From the NCBI GenBank assembly GCA_944389935.1, contig CALXOE010000009.1, positions 1 to 64,000 of the forward strand: 64,000 nt of DNA, given 5' to 3'. The notes beneath the pieces were generated by a model, which had not been told where the DNA came from, made no database searches, and saw only the letters and a list, made by a program, of their open reading frames with translations. The position numbers and the translations under genes are program-made. Numbering within the stretch: position 1 is the stretch's first letter; each line of letters begins with the position of its first letter. The DNA comes from an uncultured Victivallis sp. Lineage in GTDB: Bacteria > Verrucomicrobiota > Lentisphaeria > Victivallales > Victivallaceae. Positions 54,316-63,069 of this stretch are shown here, piece after piece.

Positions 54316-55190
54316 GCCAGAACGTTCCTCCCGTCTCTGCCGTACTCCACCGTCCGGCAGGGGAGCCACTGCTCCGCCTCCCGGAAATAAAGCCCGCCGT
54401 TCCGGTCACGGCCGAACCGGCCGGCGGCGAAATCCGCCACGACGCGCGGAAGCACAACATGGTCCCCCTCGATCTTGAGCCGCTCAAGATTCCGGGCGGC
54501 GACGTCGCGGAGTCTGTCCCGGTAAGGGGCATGCTGACGTGCCCCTCTGACCGCGGCAAGTGCGGCGACGGACTCCCCGTCCAGATCGACCGGGACGGGG
54601 GTTGAGACTCCGAGAACCGGACCGGAATCCATCTCCGCTTCCCCGTTCCCCTCGAACGGCTGAGCGAGAATCACGCTGCTGCGCAGTGAGGCATAACCGG
54701 CGAGAATCGCGGTTTCGACCGGACGGAAGTGGAGTCCGGCGAGAATGCGGCGACCGTTTTCCTCTACGGTCAGATCTCCCGGATGGACATTCAAACACGG
54801 CAGATCCGCGGTGATGTTGCAGAGCGGTACAAACCCGGCCAGAACGCCGAAGTCGATCGCATGCGGAGCGAGCAGAGAGCGGAGGCAATCGGTCCACTCC
54901 GCTCTGATTGCGCGCCTGCGTTCCGACACGAGCGAGATCGCCGTCTCACCGCGTGCGGCATAAAAAGCCCGGATGCCATGCTCCAGCAGAGGCACTCCCC
55001 AATCTGCGGAGAGGCGGCGGGCGCGACTCGTCTCCGGGGCGTCCGTGACGAGAAGTGTGACGCGGCAGCCGTTTTCCGGGTGTTCGGCACAATAACGCAG
55101 CAGGGCTTCGGCATTGGTTCCGGACCCGCTCATGAAAACGGCGATGCGGGCCGGACGGCCGGACGGAACGGAAAAAAAGTGATCGATCAT
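54312..55190 (-). CDS. PurN-like formyltransferase
   Basis: A 292-aa protein with the glycinamide ribonucleotide formyltransferase fold. RIAVFMSGSGTN is the phosphate loop, LAGFVPL the central strand, and CLNVHPGDL holds the catalytic Asn-His pair. The MDSGPVL segment supplies the Asp. It is longer than PurN (about 200-220 aa) because of a C-terminal extension, and the loop between His and Asp is rearranged (SSVILAQPFEGNGEAE). The substrate could be GAR or a sugar nucleotide amine. No ribosome site is visible before the ATG. First gene of the operon leading to envelope genes, which is odd for a purine enzyme. Confidence 0.75.
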   Translation of the reverse strand: MIDHFFSVPSGRPARIAVFMSGSGTNAEALLRYCAEHPENGCRVTLLVTDAPETSRARRLSADWGVPLLEHGIRAFYAARGETAISLVSERRRAIRAEWTDCLRSLLAPHAIDFGVLAGFVPLCNITADLPCLNVHPGDLTVEENGRRILAGLHFRPVETAILAGYASLRSSVILAQPFEGNGEAEMDSGPVLGVSTPVPVDLDGESVAALAAVRGARQHAPYRDRLRDVAARNLERLKIEGDHVVLPRVVADFAAGRFGRDRNGGLYFREAEQWLPCRTVEYGRDGRNVLA

Positions 55191-55492
55191 CTGAAAATTA
55201 CGATTCCAAACTGAAAAAAACGCTCAAACGACGTCCGCGCCCGATGCGGCCGGACTCAAAACAGAACAGGAAAACCGGAACGGGACACTTTATGAAAAGT
55301 GCAGTCGATTCCCTCTTCTTATATTAAAATGCAGTTTTTTTCGGAATCTTCAAGTAAAATAGCGTTTTTTTTTCAAGATCGGCCCGTTTTTTATTTGCTT
55401 GTCAGTCAAATTCTGTTATATTTTAACCAGACCGCTGGTTTTTTCGGAAAATGAACAGTCATCATACTGATGGGGCAACGGGAGATTTTGCA
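55191..55492. other. Divergent intergenic region
   Basis: AT-rich gap of about 300 bases between the PurN-like gene (minus) and the secreted-protein gene (plus). It holds the plus promoter at 55395-55422 and a small hairpin CACTTT-ATGA-AAAGTG (55287-55302). On the minus strand there is TTGAAA with a nine-A run at about 55371-55379, but no -10 at the right distance. No gene. Confidence 0.5.
55395..55422 (+). promoter_or_regulatory. Candidate promoter of the 55493 operon
   Basis: TTGCTT (55395-55400), 16 bases, TATATT (55417-55422). Leader about 64 bases with GGGAG before the ATG. Confidence 0.5.
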
Positions 55493-56149
55493 ATGAGTAT
55501 ATCGAGGTTTTTGAAAGCCGGTCTCGTACTTCTGATTTTGAGTATCTGCACGACGGGAGTGTTCGCCGCGTCCTGGTTGACGAACGGCCCGAAACGGGAC
55601 ATCGTCACTCTGGTCGTCACCGGGAACTACAAAAGCCCGCGACTTATGGCGGAGCTGATTCTCAATGAGAGCCGCCAGCCTTATCTGCTGCTGCCGACTC
55701 CTCAGAGCAAAGTGCAGAAGATCATCTTCGTGCAGCCGAAAGGGCCGGCGCTCGAGATCGCCCCGAAAAATCTCCGTCAGTATCTGAGCTTCCTGAATCC
55801 GCGCCGAATCGTGGTTCTCGGAGACAAACGCTACGTTTCGGATCAGTTTGTGGACGAGTATCTCAAACAGCTCGAGGCCCCCATCCCGGTCGTGCGGGTC
55901 GAGGGGAGCGACTGGAATCGCATGGCGGAAGAGGTGACCTATCTTCTGAGCCTGAGCCATCTCGGTGACAACTTCCAGCGTCTGCAGCAGCAGATGGAGA
56001 ACAACTACCGGGCAACCCGGCGTACCATGCAGCAGCAACAGCAGCTCGCAATTCCGGTTGAGAAACCGGAAGAGGCCCAGACCGACGTCGATGTCGTCGA
56101 AGAGGAAACCGTCGTTGAGGAAGAAGTTCCGGCGGCCAATGCGGAATAA
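55493..56149 (+). CDS. Secreted hypothetical protein with acidic tail
   Basis: A 218-aa protein with a signal peptide (SRFLKAGLVLLILSICTTGVFA). Its central part has alternating strand/helix pattern including RIVVLGDKRYVSDQFVDEYL, resembling a cell-wall-binding-type-2 repeat (G-x-x-x-V-S-x-x-V). A Gln-rich helix (TRRTMQQQQQLAIP) and a strongly acidic tail of Val-Glu repeats follow. Likely periplasmic. GGGAG precedes the ATG at 55493; an earlier in-frame ATG at 55451 would bury the signal peptide. Followed 11 bases later by a membrane protein. Confidence 0.75.
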   Translation: MSISRFLKAGLVLLILSICTTGVFAASWLTNGPKRDIVTLVVTGNYKSPRLMAELILNESRQPYLLLPTPQSKVQKIIFVQPKGPALEIAPKNLRQYLSFLNPRRIVVLGDKRYVSDQFVDEYLKQLEAPIPVVRVEGSDWNRMAEEVTYLLSLSHLGDNFQRLQQQMENNYRATRRTMQQQQQLAIPVEKPEEAQTDVDVVEEETVVEEEVPAANAE

Positions 56150-56160
56150 AGATTTGGAAT

Positions 56161-57126
56161 ATGTTCAATTATTTCAAGATCACGATCAACACGTTCAAGG
56201 AGTCGGTCCGGGAGCCGATCTACTTTCTGATGCTGCTGGCGGGGCTCGTCCTGATCGGCAGCTACCCCTCGGCGGCGCTCTTCGTCTTTTCCGAGCAGTT
56301 GAAGCTTGTGGTTGACAGTTCGATGGCCACCGGCCTGATCTTCGGGCTGCTGATCGCCGTGCTGAGTGCATCCCATACCGTCACCCGGGAGATGCGCAAC
56401 GGAACGGTTCTGCTGCTGCTCTCGAAGCCGGTCTACCGCTGGACGTTCATTCTCGGGAAAATCACGGGGATCGGGCTGGCGGTGACGCTCTTCACGCTGC
56501 TGTGCAATCTCGCGACGATCACGTCGGTCTACATGGCCACCGATCAGTTCCGGTTCGACATGACGATTTTCTACAGTTATTTCGGGGTGCTGGCGGCGGT
56601 CTGCCTCATCGGAATGCTCTTCAACTTCTGGCGCGGCAGTTCATTTCCGGAGATTGCGACCTATGCCGCGATGGTGTTGATTCCGATTCTGGCGATTTGC
56701 TGCATCGTGTCGCAGGAAGAGCCGACGGTTTCGCTCAAGGATCTCTGCTGCGCTCTGGTGCTGCTGAACTTCGCTGTGGTTGCGATGTCGACGATTTCGG
56801 TGGTGTTCGCCACGCGGCTCGACGCGGTTGCGAATCTTTCGATCTGCACACTGGTGTTTTTCCTCGGGCTCGTCTCGAGTTACCTGTTCCAGCGGGAGAC
56901 GGATTCGGCGTTTCTCAACGCGGTCTTTTCGTTTTTCTATGCGGTTCTGCCGAACTGGCAGTTCTTCTGGCTGGCGGACGCAGTGGCGGTGAACCGCCCG
57001 ATCCCGTTCAGCTATGTGGTGGACTGCGCGATCTACATTGTCCTCTATGTGGCGATCTGCTCGATGTGGGCGGTGGCGGTTTTCCAGAACAAGGAGATCG
57101 CCGGCGAGGGCGACGGCCGCGTATAG
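56161..57126 (+). CDS. ABC-2-type transporter membrane protein
   Basis: A 321-aa polytopic protein with about six membrane segments. The N-terminus (ITINTFKESVREPIYFLMLLAGLVLI) and SASHTVTREMRNGTVLLLLSKPVYRWTFILGKITG are typical of ABC-2 permeases of the Nos/Gld type (E-x-E-x-G-T-x-x-x-L-L-S-x-P). No ATPase gene lies beside it, so it must use a partner encoded elsewhere or act alone. Transcribed with the secreted protein upstream. Confidence 0.82.
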   Translation: MFNYFKITINTFKESVREPIYFLMLLAGLVLIGSYPSAALFVFSEQLKLVVDSSMATGLIFGLLIAVLSASHTVTREMRNGTVLLLLSKPVYRWTFILGKITGIGLAVTLFTLLCNLATITSVYMATDQFRFDMTIFYSYFGVLAAVCLIGMLFNFWRGSSFPEIATYAAMVLIPILAICCIVSQEEPTVSLKDLCCALVLLNFAVVAMSTISVVFATRLDAVANLSICTLVFFLGLVSSYLFQRETDSAFLNAVFSFFYAVLPNWQFFWLADAVAVNRPIPFSYVVDCAIYIVLYVAICSMWAVAVFQNKEIAGEGDGRV

Positions 57127-57173
57127 AGAGCACACCCCGACTGGGGAGAGGAGTTTCCTCGGCATCATTCCGC

Positions 57174-57208
57174 AATCCGGCGTCGGGCCAGTCGGGCGAC
57201 GCCGGATT
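57174..57208 (+). repeat. Strong hairpin between the membrane protein and birA
   Basis: A perfect 12-base inverted repeat AATCCGGCGTCG/CGACGCCGGATT (57174-57185 with 57197-57208) and an 11-base loop. No T run follows (TGTCAC), so it is not a standard terminator. It lies 36 bases before the birA start and could tune read-through or mRNA decay between the two parts of the operon. Confidence 0.6.
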
Positions 57209-57243
57209 TGTCACATATACGCACGTTATCCCGGAGGTTATCC

Positions 57244-58065
57244 ATGTCTCTTTCCGCCGTCCCTGAACTGCGAATTCTCGATGAAGCAGATTCCACCAAC
57301 ACCTATGCGAGGCATCATTTCGACGAACTGCCGGACGGGAGTCTCGTCGTCGCCCGACATCAAACTGCCGGACGCGGACGGCGCGGTCGGGTCTGGATCT
57401 CGCCGCCCGGCATGAACTTCGCCGGCACGGTGGTGCTGAAACGCCTGGAGGACGGTTTTCACGCGGGGTGTCTGCTCGGAATCGCGACCCTGTCGGTGCT
57501 GCGCGAACTAACTCCGGAAGTTCCGACCTACCTGAAATGGCCGAACGATATCTACGTCGAGGAGAAAAAACTCGCCGGAATTCTCAGCGAGAGCGCGCGC
57601 ATGGAACGGGGACGGATCACGGGAGTCGTCTCCGGCGTCGGAGTGAATCTGAATCTGCCTCCGGAAGTGCTTGCGAAGATCGACCAGCCCGCCACATCGC
57701 TTTTTGCCGAAACCAATCGGGAATTTAATCTCGATTTTTTTGCAAAAAAACTGGCAGAAAGCGCAATTCGATACTATAGTAACTATTTAAAAAGCGCCGG
57801 AGCCATTTTGAGTGAGTGGAAGAGAGCGAATCTTCTGATTGGAGAGCCCCTTGAGGTTGTGGATTCGCGGGAAGTGACCCATGCCGGAATCTTCCGGGCG
57901 ATACTGGATGACGGCAGCATGGCGTTTGAAGAGAACGGCACGACGATGACGTTCCAGTGCGGAGACGTGAAAATCCGCAGGGAATCGGTCGATTGGCGGA
58001 GATTGAATCAGAAATGTCTTGATTTCTCAGACAGTTTCAAACAAACCAAGGAGAAAGAGAAATGA
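57244..58065 (+). CDS. birA: Biotin-protein ligase
   Basis: Attaches biotin to the lysine of biotin carrier domains. The 273-aa protein has the biotinyl-AMP loop GRGRRGR (43-49), KWPNDIYV (98-105) with the following KKLAGIL (catalytic lysine), and a C-terminal SH3-like domain (LIGEPLEVVDSREV). It lacks the N-terminal helix-turn-helix of E. coli BirA, so it is the single-function form. GGAGG precedes the ATG. Its stop overlaps oadG as ATGA, so the ligase is made together with its substrate OadA. Confidence 0.93.
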   Translation: MSLSAVPELRILDEADSTNTYARHHFDELPDGSLVVARHQTAGRGRRGRVWISPPGMNFAGTVVLKRLEDGFHAGCLLGIATLSVLRELTPEVPTYLKWPNDIYVEEKKLAGILSESARMERGRITGVVSGVGVNLNLPPEVLAKIDQPATSLFAETNREFNLDFFAKKLAESAIRYYSNYLKSAGAILSEWKRANLLIGEPLEVVDSREVTHAGIFRAILDDGSMAFEENGTTMTFQCGDVKIRRESVDWRRLNQKCLDFSDSFKQTKEKEK

Positions 58066-58298
58066 GTTTGCTGTGGGACGGTGTAATGCTGATGGTCCTG
58101 GGCATGGGGATCGTGTACGTCTTCCTCGTGATCATGATCATTGCGATGAATCTTCTGAAGCGGGTGCTCGCACCGTTTGCGGGAATGCTCGAGCCGCCGC
58201 CGAAGGCTCCCGCGAAAAAGAAAGCGGCCGTCAACGGTGACGACGCCCAGCTCGCCGCGATCGCGGCGGCGGCGGTGGAAGCGGTTCGCACCCGGTAA
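58062..58298 (+). CDS. oadG: Oxaloacetate decarboxylase gamma subunit
   Basis: Small membrane subunit of 78 aa that joins the alpha and beta subunits. One N-terminal helix (GVMLMVLGMGIVYVFLVIMIIAMNLL) with the G-M-G-x-V-F/Y motif typical of OadG, then a Pro/Lys-rich link and an Ala-rich C-terminus. AAGGAG precedes the ATG inside birA. The usual terminal His-rich zinc end is absent. Confidence 0.85.
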   Translation: MSLLWDGVMLMVLGMGIVYVFLVIMIIAMNLLKRVLAPFAGMLEPPPKAPAKKKAAVNGDDAQLAAIAAAAVEAVRTR

Positions 58299-58347
58299 TC
58301 GAAATTCCATACTCACATATCAATCATAAACGGAGAATCGTAAGAAG

Positions 58348-60180
58348 ATGAAGAAAATCAAATTCATGGATTGTTCGTTCCGTGACGGCTTTCAGTCCTG
58401 TCTCGGCGCCCGCGTCAAAACCGACGATTTCCTGCCTGCGCTCGACGCGGCGGTGAAAGCGGGAATCGACTACATCGAGATCGGTGGCGGCGCCCGTTTC
58501 CAGAGCCTCTACTTCTACTGCCAGGAAGATGCGTTCGAAATGATGGACCGCTGCCGCGAAGTGGTCGGTCCGAATGTGAATCTGCAGACCCTCGCCCGCG
58601 GCGTGAACGTGGTCGGTCTCTCCTCGCAGTCGAGCGACATTATCGAGCTCCATGCGAAACTTTTCAAGAAGCACGGCATTACGACGATCCGCAACTTCGA
58701 TGCGCTCAACGACGTACGGAATCTGACCGCCTCCGGCAAATACATCACGAAATACGGTCTCAAGCACCAGGCGACCGTCACGATGATGGGACTCGCGCCG
58801 GGGCTCAACGAGCCTTATGCGCACACGCCGAAATTCTACATCGACCGGTTGAAAGAGATCCTCGAAAGCGGCATGGCATTCGACAGCCTTGCGTTCAAGG
58901 ATGCGTCCGGCACCTCGACTCCGAAGACCGTCTATGAGACGATCAAGCAGGCGCGCGAGATTCTCGACGCCGAGTTCAAGGGCGACAACCGCAAGAGCAT
59001 TTCGTTCCACACGCATGACACGGCCGGCATGGCGGTCAGCTGCAACATGGCGGCGATCGAAGCGGGCGCGGATGTGATTGACCTGGCGATGAGCCCGCTC
59101 TCGGGCGGCACCTGCGAAGCGGATATCCTCGTGATGTACCAGCGTCTGCGCGGAACGGACTACACGCTCGACATTGATCCGGAGAAGATCCTCTCCGCCG
59201 AAAAAGTGTTCGAGAAGTGCATGGACAAATATTTCATGCCGCCGGAGTCGATGCAGGTCTCTCCGAAGATCATCTTCTCCCCGATGCCGGGCGGCGCGCT
59301 CACGGCCAACACGCAGATGATGCGCGACAACAACTGCCTCGACAAGTATGACGACTGCATCGCTGAGATGCGCGAAGTCGTGGCGAAGGGCGGATTCGGC
59401 ACTTCGGTCACGCCGGTCAGCCAGTTCTACTTCCAGCAGGCGTTCTCGAACGCGATGCAGGGTCGCTGGAAAGTGATCGACAAGAACGGTTACGGCAAGA
59501 TGGTTCTCGGTTACTTCGGCAAGACCCCGGTCGCACCGGATCCGGAGATCGTCAAGATGGCCAGCGAGCAGCTCGGCCTTGAGCCGACCACGGAAGCGGT
59601 GGTCGACCTGAACAACCGCAACCCGAAACTCGGAGTGAAGTACAACACCGATCTGCTCATCGAAGCGGGGCTGCCGGTCACGGAAGAGAACATCTTCATC
59701 GTTGCGGCCTGCGGCGAAAAGGGTCTGAAATATCTGCAGGGCGACAAGCCGATGGGCATCCGCTACAAGGAAGCCGCCAAACCCGCGAAGAGCACGGCAA
59801 AGGGCGGCGCCTACACCGCCAACGTCGACGGCAAAAACGTCGCGGTCCAGCTGAATGCGGCGGGTGACGCCTACACCGCCACGGTGAACGGCAAGAGCTT
59901 CACCGTGAAGGTTTCCGAGGGCATCGCGAGTGCGGCTGCCGCTCCGGCCTCCTCCGGTGAGGGCAAACCGCTGCCGTCTCCGCTCCCGGGCACGATCGTG
60001 AAGATCCTGGTTGAGGTGGGAGAAGAGGTCGCCGCTGACGACGTCATTCTCGTCATCGAGGCAATGAAGATGGAAACCGAGATCAAGGCTCCGGCTGCGG
60101 GCGTCATTCGCGAAATCAACGTCACGCCTTCGCAGGTTGTGGCCGCAGGCGACACCCTTGTGACGATCGAGGAGAAGTAA
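58348..60180 (+). CDS. oadA: Biotin-dependent decarboxylase alpha subunit (OadA-like, carboxyltransferase plus biotin carrier)
   Basis: Carboxyltransferase and biotin-carrier subunit of a Na+-pumping decarboxylase, 610 aa. The barrel domain has the FRDGFQS variant of the usual [31 protein letters not shown] (metal lysine/Asp region) and [13 protein letters not shown] Pro/Ala-rich link leads to the biotinyl domain with EAMKMET (biotin on Lys574). Sequence around the first strands is divergent from E. coli-group OadA ([11 protein letters not shown] instead of LEVWGGATFD), so the true substrate might be another carboxylic acid. Between oadG and oadB in one operon with birA. Confidence 0.88.
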   Translation: MKKIKFMDCSFRDGFQSCLGARVKTDDFLPALDAAVKAGIDYIEIGGGARFQSLYFYCQEDAFEMMDRCREVVGPNVNLQTLARGVNVVGLSSQSSDIIELHAKLFKKHGITTIRNFDALNDVRNLTASGKYITKYGLKHQATVTMMGLAPGLNEPYAHTPKFYIDRLKEILESGMAFDSLAFKDASGTSTPKTVYETIKQAREILDAEFKGDNRKSISFHTHDTAGMAVSCNMAAIEAGADVIDLAMSPLSGGTCEADILVMYQRLRGTDYTLDIDPEKILSAEKVFEKCMDKYFMPPESMQVSPKIIFSPMPGGALTANTQMMRDNNCLDKYDDCIAEMREVVAKGGFGTSVTPVSQFYFQQAFSNAMQGRWKVIDKNGYGKMVLGYFGKTPVAPDPEIVKMASEQLGLEPTTEAVVDLNNRNPKLGVKYNTDLLIEAGLPVTEENIFIVAACGEKGLKYLQGDKPMGIRYKEAAKPAKSTAKGGAYTANVDGKNVAVQLNAAGDAYTATVNGKSFTVKVSEGIASAAAAPASSGEGKPLPSPLPGTIVKILVEVGEEVAADDVILVIEAMKMETEIKAPAAGVIREINVTPSQVVAAGDTLVTIEEK

Positions 60181-60184
60181 CAGA

Positions 60185-61888
60185 ATGCAAAAGGTGAAAC
60201 TTATTACCGCTGTCTGTCTCGCGCTGTTCGCCGGGGCTTTGATGGCCGCTCCGGAGCCGACGGTTCCGGCTCCCGCGGTCGATCAGGCGATCCAGGCAGG
60301 AGTGAAAACCGTCACGGAGAAGAAATCCGGGTTGGAGCTGCCGGCGACGGCGGTCCGGAATGCGATGTCCAGCGATGAACTGATCGGCTGGTATGTCGAT
60401 CCCGCGACGCAGATGCGTTACATCGTTTACGAATGGGACAAACCGGCCGTGGTGAACTCGCTCACCATGGCGGCCAACCAGAAAGTGGTCCCCGGCCGGG
60501 AAATCATGATTCTGGTTCCGGAAGGTCGCAGCAAAGGCAAATTCAAAATCGACATTGCCGCAAAAGTCGTCAAGCTCGCGCCGGGCTTCAAGCCCTCCGC
60601 GGTGGTGGAGCCGGGTACGGTGATGGCGGTATTCCAGCCGATTGAAGTTGCACATGACTCGGTCAGCAACACGACCGTGGTCGGCGGCAGCCTGCCGAGC
60701 TGGGGTGAGGCTATGAAAGGCCTCTGGCAGAGCACCGGCATCTACGATATCATCAATCAGAGCAGCAGCGACTTCAAGTCGACCTGGATTCTCGGTCTCG
60801 GCCGTGTGCTGATGATGATTGTCGCGCTCGTGCTGATCTATCTTGCGATCGTGAAAGAGTTCGAGCCGCTGCTGCTGCTGCCGATCGGATTCGGCGCGCT
60901 GCTGGCGAATATCCCGCTGGCGGGCATCGCCGGGCCGGACGGGCTGCAGGGCATGGTGTTTGAGGTCGGCATCAACTCGGGTGTCTTCCCGCTGCTGATC
61001 TTCATGGGTGTCGGCGCGATGACCGACTTCGGTCCGCTGATCGCGAATCCGAAGACGGCGCTGCTCGGCGGCGCTGCCCAGTTCGGAATTTTCTCGGCGC
61101 TGATCGGCGCACTGCTGCTGACGCTCTGGATTCCGGCGATCAACTTCAGCATCCTCGATGCGGCCAGCATCGGCATCATCGGCGGTGCGGACGGCCCGAC
61201 CTCGATCTACCTCACGAGCAAACTTTCTCCGAAGCTGCTCGGTGCGGTCGCGGTGGCGGCATACAGCTACATGGCTCTGGTGCCGATCATTCAGCCGCCG
61301 ATCATGAAGCTGCTCACGACGAAAGAAGAGCGCAAGATCTCCATGAAACAGCTCCGCACGGTCGGCAAGCTTGAGAAGATCTGCTTCCCGCTGCTGATCA
61401 CGCTGCTGTGCGCGTTCCTGCTGCCGGATGCGGCTCCGCTGATCGGTATGCTCATGCTCGGCAATCTGATGCGCGAGTGCGGCGTGGTGGAGCGTCTGAA
61501 TCAGACCGCTCAGAATGCGCTCATCAACATCGTCACGATCTTCCTCGGAATCGCGGTCGGGTCGAAACTCTCGGCTGACCAGTTCCTGTCGATCCAGACG
61601 CTCGGCATTCTGCTGCTCGGCGCGATCGCGTTCGCGCTCGGTACTGCAGGCGGCGTGGTCTTCGCGAAGATCATGAACCTCTTCAGCAAAGACAAGATCA
61701 ACCCGCTGATCGGCGCGGCCGGCGTCTCCGCCGTGCCGATGGCGGCGCGCGTGGCGAACAAGGTCGGCCTCGAAGCGAATCCGCAGAACTTCCTGCTGAT
61801 GCACGCGATGGGACCGAACGTCTCGGGCGTGATCGGGTCGGCGGTTGCGGCGGGCGTGCTGCTGAACATGCTCAAGCACCTGGTCTGA
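60185..61888 (+). CDS. oadB: Oxaloacetate decarboxylase beta subunit (Na+ pump) with extra periplasmic domain
   Basis: Membrane subunit of 567 aa that releases CO2 and moves Na+. The C-terminal two thirds is standard Oad[36 protein letters not shown] (with the key Asp) and [12 protein letters not shown]. The first 190 residues are extra: a signal peptide (1-21) and a soluble domain ([23 protein letters not shown] and beyond) before the first membrane helix. Typical OadB is 375-435 aa. GAGGAG in the oadA end acts as ribosome site, and a strong terminator follows. Confidence 0.92.
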   Translation: MQKVKLITAVCLALFAGALMAAPEPTVPAPAVDQAIQAGVKTVTEKKSGLELPATAVRNAMSSDELIGWYVDPATQMRYIVYEWDKPAVVNSLTMAANQKVVPGREIMILVPEGRSKGKFKIDIAAKVVKLAPGFKPSAVVEPGTVMAVFQPIEVAHDSVSNTTVVGGSLPSWGEAMKGLWQSTGIYDIINQSSSDFKSTWILGLGRVLMMIVALVLIYLAIVKEFEPLLLLPIGFGALLANIPLAGIAGPDGLQGMVFEVGINSGVFPLLIFMGVGAMTDFGPLIANPKTALLGGAAQFGIFSALIGALLLTLWIPAINFSILDAASIGIIGGADGPTSIYLTSKLSPKLLGAVAVAAYSYMALVPIIQPPIMKLLTTKEERKISMKQLRTVGKLEKICFPLLITLLCAFLLPDAAPLIGMLMLGNLMRECGVVERLNQTAQNALINIVTIFLGIAVGSKLSADQFLSIQTLGILLLGAIAFALGTAGGVVFAKIMNLFSKDKINPLIGAAGVSAVPMAARVANKVGLEANPQNFLLMHAMGPNVSGVIGSAVAAGVLLNMLKHLV

Positions 61889-61908
61889 TCTGGATTATAT
61901 CGATCCTG

Positions 61909-61943
61909 CGCCGCGGCGAATTCATTTCGCCGCGGCGTTTTTT
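61909..61943 (+). terminator. Terminator of the birA-oadGAB operon
   Basis: A 12-base perfect stem CGCCGCGGCGAA/TTCGCCGCGGCG (61909-61920 with 61926-61937), a 5-base loop and six T residues (61938-61943). Confidence 0.95.
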
Positions 61944-61954
61944 ATTTTATGCAT

Positions 61955-61983
61955 TTGATTTCTTTTCAATGAGACGGTATATT
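61955..61983 (+). promoter_or_regulatory. Candidate promoter of the secreted duplicated-domain protein
   Basis: TTGATT (61955-61960), 17 bases, TATATT (61978-61983). It lies directly after the oad terminator; leader about 27 bases with CGGGAGG. Confidence 0.6.
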
Positions 61984-62016
61984 CCTGCATCTGAATCGCT
62001 CAAACGGGAGGTTTCT

Positions 62017-63069
62017 ATGTGGCGTTTTCTCTTCGGTTCTCTGTTCATGTGCCCGCTGGTTTTGTTGTCGGCAGCGCCGATACTGCTTTGCGATCCATCC
62101 ACGGAAACGCTGCCGATCCATGTAAACAGGGGGAATGAACGTCGCCAGTCCGTTCTTCCGGGGAACGACCCCTCCGGGCAGGCGATGCTCCATGCGAAGT
62201 GGGACTGCTCGGCGGCGAACTATCTGGAATTCAACTTTCTCAAACCGATTCCGATGCCGGAATTCAAGACCGGCGAAGTCGCGATGGAAGTCGACATTCC
62301 GGAAAATGCGCCGATCCGGAAAGTCAATTTCCGTCTTATCGATTCACAGGGAGAAGTATTTCAATACATGTTCCCGGTCGATCAGCTCAAACCGGGACGC
62401 CGGATTCTGCGGGTGCAGTTGAGAAGCGCTCACAAAGAATCCTGGGGCGACAAGAAGAACGACAGAGTCGATTTCCCCGCGAGGATGCTCGGTGCCTCGA
62501 TCGATTTCAACAGCAAGGAGGGGACGGGAGAACTCTGGATCGGCAAGGTAACGTTCACACCTGTGCCGCTCGAGCTCGGTGAAATGGTGGCCGATCTCGC
62601 GACAACGCCGGTCAGGATCTACCTTGCGGCGGAGAGAGGACAGACCGCCGCGGTGGAGGAGGCCGACGGACGGCCGGCGCTGCGGCTCAACTGGGACGCC
62701 GCCCGCGGGAAATGGCTTGAATTTGCGTTCACCGGACCGCAGCTGGTTGTCGGAGACTTTGAATCCGCCCGTTTCACGATTGAACTTCTGATTCCGGAGA
62801 ATTTTGATGGCAAAACCGTCAATCTCCGGCTTGCGGACAAAAGCGGAGAGGTGTTTCAGTTTCCGCTGCCGACGCGGAATCTCAAACCCGGCTGGAACAC
62901 CGTTTCGCTGCGGGTGGACAAGAGCGGGAAACCGAGCCGCGGCATCTGGGGCGGCGACGGAAACCGGACACTGGATTTTCCGGTGCGGCTCTCCGGATTT
63001 TCGGTCGATTATCCGGCCGGAAGCGGGGTCGGGTCGCTCGCAATCGGCAAGGTTTATGTGGCACGCTGA
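62017..63069 (+). CDS. Secreted protein with two tandem carbohydrate-binding-like domains
   Basis: A 350-aa protein with a signal peptide (about 1-20). Two homologous jelly-roll-like halves follow. The first has LEFNFLKP, EVAMEVDIPENAPIRKVNFRL, GEVFQYMFP and LKPGRR, ending ELWIGKVTF. The second repeats these as LEFAFTGP, FTIELLIPENFDGKTVNLRL, GEVFQFPLP and LKPGWN, ending SLAIGKVYV. The pattern resembles CBM-type galactose-binding domains, but no catalytic domain is present. CGGGAGG precedes the ATG at 62017. The stop overlaps the following gene (TGATG). Confidence 0.8.
   Translation: MWRFLFGSLFMCPLVLLSAAPILLCDPSTETLPIHVNRGNERRQSVLPGNDPSGQAMLHAKWDCSAANYLEFNFLKPIPMPEFKTGEVAMEVDIPENAPIRKVNFRLIDSQGEVFQYMFPVDQLKPGRRILRVQLRSAHKESWGDKKNDRVDFPARMLGASIDFNSKEGTGELWIGKVTFTPVPLELGEMVADLATTPVRIYLAAERGQTAAVEEADGRPALRLNWDAARGKWLEFAFTGPQLVVGDFESARFTIELLIPENFDGKTVNLRLADKSGEVFQFPLPTRNLKPGWNTVSLRVDKSGKPSRGIWGGDGNRTLDFPVRLSGFSVDYPAGSGVGSLAIGKVYVAR

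Noticed and set aside
60122..61879. A 585-codon open frame on the minus strand opposite oadB
   Set aside because: Its Arg/Asp/Gln/His-rich composition is typical of antisense reading of a GC-rich membrane-protein gene. oadB has all the family motifs.
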